From Ruminococcus sp. UBA7477 (lineage in GTDB: Bacteria > Bacillota > Clostridia > Oscillospirales > Ruminococcaceae), in contig DLOT01000018.1 of the NCBI GenBank assembly GCA_002479715.1, forward strand, positions 6,328 through 16,751: 10,424 bases of DNA. Reading direction: 5' to 3'. A program made the position numbers and the translations under genes. Positions within the stretch are counted from its first letter, which is position 1, and the number at the start of each line of letters is the position of its first letter. This document shows positions 6,286 to 10,424 of this stretch, one piece after another. Under the pieces are notes generated by a model. The model did not search any database. It saw only the letters and a list, made by a program, of their open reading frames with translations, and was not told the origin of the DNA.

Positions 6286-7425
6286 TTAGCCTTGGATTTC
6301 CTTTATAAGCTGATATAAAGCATTGTAGATCCTCTCATCGGTATCGGGAATATAAAGCCTGTGAGCATTTTCCGAAAGTCTTTCAAGCTCCTTGCGGTCC
6401 TCGCAAAGTCCGCTTACTGTGCTTATAAGCAGCTCCGGCGTAAGATTTTTTTCTTCAATTACTATTCCCGCTCCGGCATTATGGAGCACCATGCCGTTGT
6501 GATACTGATGATTGCCTGCAACGTTTGGTGAGGGGATCAAAACAGACGCCCTTCCCAGAGCTTCAAGCTCTGTCAGCGAATTGGCGCCGCAGCGGCTGAT
6601 GACCAGATCGGCAGCAGCCATACAAAGCGGCATATTAACATAATCCTTTATTATAAATCGGGGATTTCCTTCAACTGTCACACCGTCAGCCTCAAGCTTC
6701 TCGACAAAATCCGAATAGCCCTTATATGTACCATAAGAATGGATATGATTTATCTTCGCGCCGCTTTTCTGCTCCCATTTCAAAAGCTCCGCAACATTTT
6801 CGTTAAGCACCTGAGCGCCGAGACTTCCGCCTGTAGAAAGAATGCATATCTCATCCTCGGCAAAGCCCAGCTCTCTTTTTGCCTCAGCCTTGTCTTTTGC
6901 CGAAAACGCCGCTCTGACCGGCAGCCCTGTCACAGCGTAGTCGATCTCGCCCTCCAAATACTCCTTGGCCTCAATGACAGTCAGCATGACCTTGTCAACC
7001 TTTTTTGAAAGGATCCTGGTCGTTACTCCGGGATAGGCGTTCTGCTCATGTATTGCCGTTTTGATCTTCATTTTTGCCGCTGCCCGGACTATCGGTCCGC
7101 TGACGTATCCACCTGTTCCGATAACGAGGTTTGGCCGAAAATCGTTGATTATCTTCTTTGCTCTGCTCCCGGCAAACATAAGGCACTTGGCTGCCTGAAC
7201 ATTTCTCTTGATGTTAGTCCACGAAATAGAGCGCTGAAAGCCGTGAACGTCTATCTCCTCAAAACGGTAACCCAGACCGCGGACTATCGTTGCTTCTATT
7301 CCGGTCGGAGTTCCCGCAAAGCAGACCTCGGCATCGGGGTTGTTTTTTTTGATTATTTCCCAAATCGCGACCGCGGGATTGATATGTCCTGACGTTCCCC
7401 CGCCCGCAAGCAAGACTCTGAGCAT
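6286..7425 (-). CDS. murG: MurG, lipid II-forming GlcNAc transferase
   Basis: A 379-residue GT-B glycosyltransferase (family GT28) that adds GlcNAc from UDP-GlcNAc to lipid I at the inner face of the membrane, making lipid II. The N-terminal glycine loop GGGTSGHINP (8-17) holds the catalytic-site His. HEQNAYPG (126-133) and the second glycine loop GGSLGA (199-204) are family signatures. The C-terminal donor-binding motif SRCGANSLTELEALG (277-291) is followed by the GNHQ segment near 305. ATG 7425 gives the standard MurG N-terminus and has GGTGA five bases upstream. An in-frame GTG at 7434, with AAGG four bases upstream, would add three residues. It lies just after ftsW, so the enzyme that makes lipid II and the polymerase that uses it are co-expressed. 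Confidence 0.96.
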   Translation of the reverse strand: MLRVLLAGGGTSGHINPAVAIWEIIKKNNPDAEVCFAGTPTGIEATIVRGLGYRFEEIDVHGFQRSISWTNIKRNVQAAKCLMFAGSRAKKIINDFRPNLVIGTGGYVSGPIVRAAAKMKIKTAIHEQNAYPGVTTRILSKKVDKVMLTVIEAKEYLEGEIDYAVTGLPVRAAFSAKDKAEAKRELGFAEDEICILSTGGSLGAQVLNENVAELLKWEQKSGAKINHIHSYGTYKGYSDFVEKLEADGVTVEGNPRFIIKDYVNMPLCMAAADLVISRCGANSLTELEALGRASVLIPSPNVAGNHQYHNGMVLHNAGAGIVIEEKNLTPELLISTVSGLCEDRKELERLSENAHRLYIPDTDERIYNALYQLIKEIQG

Positions 7426-7461
7426 TTTTATCACCGTGCCTTTTTATGAATCAGCGCCAGA

Positions 7462-8682
7462 TCACTCATGCCGTGACGCCTGTCTTGATATATTCAGAAC
7501 GATACCCATTTCAGCCAGCTGAACAAGAAGAGCAGTTCCGCCAGAGCTGAAAAACGGCAGACTGATTCCCGTATTCGGGAAGGCGTTTGTTGCAACGCCG
7601 ATATTCAAAAACGCCTGAAGGCCGATCTGAACGGTTATTCCGGCGCAAAGAAGCATTCCGAAGCGATCCGGTGCGTTGGAAGCTATGTAAAATCCCCTGA
7701 AAACAAACAGTCCGAAAAGGATTATTACCGCAAGCGCGCCGACAAGTCCCAGCTCCTCGCAGACGATAGCGAAAACGAAGTCGTTCTGTGCCTCGGGAAG
7801 CCATAGATATTTCTGTCTGGACTGCCCGAAGCCAAGCCCGAATATACCGCCAGAGCCTATAGCCAGAAGTGACTGATAGGTTTGCAGCGTCGAGCCGAGG
7901 ACATCGCTTGTCGGATCTTTCCAGCTTTGCAGACGATCGGTGACATATCCGAAGCCGCTGCCGCTGCCTGCCATTTTCAGTGCAAGAAATCCGCCTACGC
8001 CCAGTACCGCAACCGCGCACAAAAGCGCAAAATGCTTGAGCGGAACACCCGAAACCAGCATCATTACCATGCCTATCGTTCCGAAAATCAAAACACCCGA
8101 AAGGTGCCGCTGCATAACAAGAACTAAACAGCAGGGAGCCATTATCAGAAGATACGGTCCGAGTGAAAACTTTATATCCTTGAATTTGGGATAGTTGAGT
8201 GCTCCGAGATATGCAAAAACTATTATAAATACGACCTTCAAAAGCTCCGATGGCTGAAAGGTGATGCCCGCAATCTCTATCCACCGCCGCGCACCGGCAA
8301 CATTTGTTCCGACGAACGCCGTTACCAGGGTTATTGCAAACGTGACCGCAAATGCAAGATAGGCGATCTTCGTGTTCTGATACATATGATAATCCAGAAA
8401 GGAAATGCCGATCATAGCGAAAACGCCGCCTATTGCAAAAAGGAGCTGCCTGTTGAAATAATATGCGCCGTCGTTAAACTCCTTCAGAGCGAAAACGTAG
8501 CTCGCAGAGCCCATCATCAGAACTCCGATAACCAGCAGTATCAGCACGATCACAAAGAACGGCCTGTCAAGCTCCATTCCGATAAGGCGGAAATTCAGCT
8601 TTTTCCTCGCCTGTGCGACGCCTCTTTTCCGCGGTGCCTGCTCGATATCCCTGACACGGCGTTTTTCAGTCGCTCTTGTCAT
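7462..8682 (-). CDS. ftsW: FtsW/SpoVE-type SEDS peptidoglycan glycosyltransferase
   Basis: A 406-residue polytopic membrane protein of the SEDS family (about ten membrane helices) that polymerises lipid II into septal glycan together with a class B penicillin-binding protein. A basic cytoplasmic tail (about 1-38) precedes the first helix. Family motifs are GARRW (130-134), QPSELLK (143-149), the extracellular loop LPEAQNDF (295-302) with the key Asp at 301, and SSGGTAL (379-385). ATG 8682 is preferred because AAAGGGGGTG lies six bases upstream; an in-frame ATG at 8709 overlaps the murF stop as ATGA and would add nine residues by translational coupling. Placement between murF and murG argues for FtsW or SpoVE over the elongation paralogue RodA, but sequence alone does not separate division from sporulation roles. 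Confidence 0.93.
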   Translation of the reverse strand: MTRATEKRRVRDIEQAPRKRGVAQARKKLNFRLIGMELDRPFFVIVLILLVIGVLMMGSASYVFALKEFNDGAYYFNRQLLFAIGGVFAMIGISFLDYHMYQNTKIAYLAFAVTFAITLVTAFVGTNVAGARRWIEIAGITFQPSELLKVVFIIVFAYLGALNYPKFKDIKFSLGPYLLIMAPCCLVLVMQRHLSGVLIFGTIGMVMMLVSGVPLKHFALLCAVAVLGVGGFLALKMAGSGSGFGYVTDRLQSWKDPTSDVLGSTLQTYQSLLAIGSGGIFGLGFGQSRQKYLWLPEAQNDFVFAIVCEELGLVGALAVIILFGLFVFRGFYIASNAPDRFGMLLCAGITVQIGLQAFLNIGVATNAFPNTGISLPFFSSGGTALLVQLAEMGIVLNISRQASRHE

Positions 8683-8688
8683 AAGGCG

Positions 8689-8698
8689 CACCCCCTTT
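8689..8698 (-). promoter_or_regulatory. Ribosome site deciding the ftsW start
   Basis: AAAGGGGGTG on the minus strand ends six bases before ATG 8682. The upstream in-frame ATG 8709 has no comparable site in front of it, only the end of murF. This favours 8682, although re-initiation at the ATGA overlap cannot be excluded. Confidence 0.65.
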
Positions 8699-8705
8699 CG
8701 CAAAA

Positions 8706-10079
8706 TCATTTCAAATCGAATACTCTCTTATAGACCCTGTCCAGTTTCATTCCATGGCTGCCTTTAAAAAGAACGTAATCTCCCTCACAAAGCTTAGACT
8801 TCAGAAAACCGACCAGTTCGTCCTCGTTTGTAAAGCAGAAACACTTCTCGTCGGGGAATCCCTTTTTCACAGCTCCAGCCGCATACTGCGCCGCATCGTC
8901 CCCGTAACACACCAGAATATCCGCGCCTGCTGCGGCAACGCTTTCGCCGACGCTTCTGTGATACGCCTTTGAATTTTTGCCCAGCTCCAGCATATCAGCC
9001 AGAACCGCTATCTTCCGCCCCTTAGCGTTTGCCCGTCCGAAAACCGACAGAGCCGCCTTGACTGCCTCCGGGCTTGCGTTGAAGCAATCGAGGAACAGGT
9101 CTATACCGTTTTGTGTTATCCTGTTTTGGCGAACCCCTTCGGTCCTGAACTCCGCCACTGCCTCGGCAGCAGCCTCAGGCTCGACCCCGTAGTACATTCC
9201 GACGGCAAAGGCACAAAGTGCGTTCTTGATGTTGTGGTCGCCGCCGACGTTTATGCGGGCAGATATCTTTTTTCCGCCGCCGTAGTTTATCGTAAATCCG
9301 GCTCCGTTTTCCTCTCTGACAATATCCGAGGCAAAAACGTCCGCTTCTTTTTTACTTATCGAATAGGTTATGCGCTGCCTTCCGTCGCGAAGCTGAGCCG
9401 AAGCGAGTAATTTGTCATCAAGACAGGTTATAAGCGGAGCGCTGACCGGCGCGCCGTCGAAGATCTCCATTTTTGCACGAAGTATGTTCTCCTGACTTCC
9501 CAGATTGCCGATGTGCGCTGTGCCTATATTCGTGATAACGCAAAGCTGCGGCAGTGCGGTTCTGGAAAGGCGCGAGATCTCTCCCGAATGTGACATTCCC
9601 ATTTCTATAACAGCCGCCTCTGTTTGCGAGGTTAAATTGAACAGCGTATGCGGCAGGCCTATTTCATTATTAAGACTTCCCTGAGTTTTCAGGGTGTTAA
9701 ACCTTTTTGAAAGAACCAGATAAATCATTTCCTTGGTCGAGGTCTTTCCTGCAGAGCCTGTGACCGCAACCATTCTCAGCCCTTCAAAACGGCTTCTGTA
9801 AAACCTCGCAATGTCGCTCAGTGCTTTCATCGTGCTGTCAACAATGATGCATTTCGCTCCGTCGATCGGTCTTTCGGATATCACCGCTTTCGCGCCTTTT
9901 GCCATAGCCTGCACAGCAAAATCGTGTCCGTCGAAGCGCTCGCCCTTTATGCATACAAACACCGAGTCCTCACCGATTGTCCGGCTGTCGGAGGATATTC
10001 TGACTATGTCATCGTCGGCAGGATAGCCGAAGGAGCCGCCCACGGCGCTGACTATATCATAAAGCTTAATTGGTTCCAA
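8706..10079 (-). CDS. murF: MurF, UDP-MurNAc-tripeptide--D-Ala-D-Ala ligase
   Basis: A 457-residue Mur ligase that joins D-Ala-D-Ala to UDP-MurNAc-tripeptide with ATP, completing the pentapeptide precursor in the cytoplasm. The N-terminal substrate domain carries ISSDSRTIGEDSVFVCIKG (28-46). The P-loop TGSAGKTST (107-115) begins the central ATPase domain. SLNNEIGLP (135-143) and EMGMSHSGEI (159-168) are MurF-specific, and the C-terminal domain has DCFNASPEA (331-339) and KGSHGMKLD (439-447). The start is TTG at 10079: no ATG fits, an in-frame TGA lies 9 nt before the TTG, and GGAG (10094-10091) is 11 nt upstream. It lies 22 nt after murE, and its stop overlaps a possible ftsW start. The usual next gene, mraY, is not there. 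Confidence 0.97.
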   Translation of the reverse strand: MEPIKLYDIVSAVGGSFGYPADDDIVRISSDSRTIGEDSVFVCIKGERFDGHDFAVQAMAKGAKAVISERPIDGAKCIIVDSTMKALSDIARFYRSRFEGLRMVAVTGSAGKTSTKEMIYLVLSKRFNTLKTQGSLNNEIGLPHTLFNLTSQTEAAVIEMGMSHSGEISRLSRTALPQLCVITNIGTAHIGNLGSQENILRAKMEIFDGAPVSAPLITCLDDKLLASAQLRDGRQRITYSISKKEADVFASDIVREENGAGFTINYGGGKKISARINVGGDHNIKNALCAFAVGMYYGVEPEAAAEAVAEFRTEGVRQNRITQNGIDLFLDCFNASPEAVKAALSVFGRANAKGRKIAVLADMLELGKNSKAYHRSVGESVAAAGADILVCYGDDAAQYAAGAVKKGFPDEKCFCFTNEDELVGFLKSKLCEGDYVLFKGSHGMKLDRVYKRVFDLK

Positions 10080-10090
10080 AATACGTCACT

Positions 10091-10094
10091 CTCC
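10091..10094 (-). promoter_or_regulatory. Ribosome site supporting the murF TTG start
   Basis: GGAG, 11 nt before the TTG codon at 10079. Because a stop codon lies in frame close upstream and the next in-frame ATG (residue 59) falls inside the conserved N-terminal domain, TTG is the only sensible start. Confidence 0.6.
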
Positions 10095-10101
10095 AAGGGT
10101 G

Positions 10102-10424
10102 TCAGTTTAAGGCGTCAAGTGCTTCCTTAACGACCTCACGTTCATCGAAGTGTATTTTTACATTGCCCGCCAGGATCTGATAGTCCTCGTGTCCTTTTCC
10201 ACAAAGGACTACGGTATCTCCGCTTTGGGCGTTCTTGACAGCCCAATGAATGGCCTCCCGCCTGTCTGTTATCCTTACATACGGGACATTGCCCATACCC
10301 TTCAAAACGTCCTCAATGATTGCGTCAGGATCCTCGTTGCGGGGATTATCGGAAGTCACTATAACAAAGTCGGAGTACTCGGAAGCCGCCTTAGCCATGA
10401 GCGGGCGCTTCTTTGCGTCGCGGT
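10102..10424 (-). CDS. murE: MurE, C-terminal part (N-terminus beyond window)
   Basis: The last 106 residues of a Mur ligase; the frame is open to the right edge, so the ATG at 10398 is internal. The fragment starts in the ligase C-terminal domain with RDAKKRPLMAKAA, where MurE proteins usually read GGDRDxxKRPxM. DNPRNEDP follows; in MurE the DNPR form marks enzymes that add meso-diaminopimelate to UDP-MurNAc-dipeptide, whereas lysine-adding enzymes differ at this site. GKGHEDYQ is the conserved late motif. This implies diaminopimelate-type peptidoglycan in the host. The stop TGA at 10104-10102 is 22 nt from murF, so both are likely co-transcribed and possibly coupled. Confidence 0.95.
   Translation of the reverse strand, partial: RDAKKRPLMAKAASEYSDFVIVTSDNPRNEDPDAIIEDVLKGMGNVPYVRITDRREAIHWAVKNAQSGDTVVLCGKGHEDYQILAGNVKIHFDEREVVKEALDALN

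Noticed and set aside
7511..8284. 257-codon minus-strand ORF in another frame inside ftsW.
   Set aside because: It overlaps the conserved SEDS frame almost entirely; the translation is Arg/Ser/Cys-rich and lacks membrane helices or motifs.

Overview
The window is a stretch of a bacterial division and cell wall (dcw) gene cluster. Every gene I can support lies on the minus strand, so transcription runs from the right edge to the left edge. The organism is most likely a Gram-positive Firmicute of the class Clostridia, plausibly Ruminococcaceae/Oscillospiraceae. Reasons: strong AGGAGG-type ribosome sites, consensus sigma-A promoters with 17-bp spacers, a DivIVA-domain protein, DivIB/FtsQ-type architecture, and a DNPR motif in MurE that indicates meso-diaminopimelate peptidoglycan. 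The family placement is inference.

Layout in transcription order (right to left): murE (3' end only, 10424-10102), murF (10079-8706, TTG start), ftsW (8682-7462), murG (7425-6286), murA (6225-4972) and ftsQ/divIB (4948-4031). These six are packed with gaps of 60 nt or less and look like one operon. After a 186-nt gap carrying its own extended -10 promoter comes ftsZ (3844-2735), closed by a strong intrinsic terminator (2721-2690). A second transcription unit starts at a consensus promoter at 2656-2628. It has a leader of about 155 nt containing a 25-codon ORF, followed by a CorA-family divalent cation transporter (2465-1545). A third unit starts at a promoter at 1499-1471 and encodes a long DivIVA-domain coiled-coil protein that runs off the left edge.

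Together the genes cover cytoplasmic lipid II synthesis (MurA first step, MurE and MurF stem-peptide additions, MurG last step), septal glycan polymerisation (FtsW), divisome assembly (FtsQ/DivIB) and the Z-ring (FtsZ). mraY, murD and ftsA, often found in such clusters, are absent from this stretch, and the tight spacing leaves no room for them between murE and ftsZ.

The most interesting element is the corA leader. Its short ORF has a strong ribosome site and begins MKPDP, close to the MEPDP start of the enterobacterial Mg2+-sensing leader peptide MgtL. The leader RNA also has competing hairpins and a pairing that reaches the corA ribosome-binding region. This suggests, but does not prove, a translation-dependent Mg2+ sensor controlling a CorA-type transporter in a Firmicute. 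There are no tRNA, rRNA, CRISPR or mobile elements, and no gene-free stretch longer than 300 bases.
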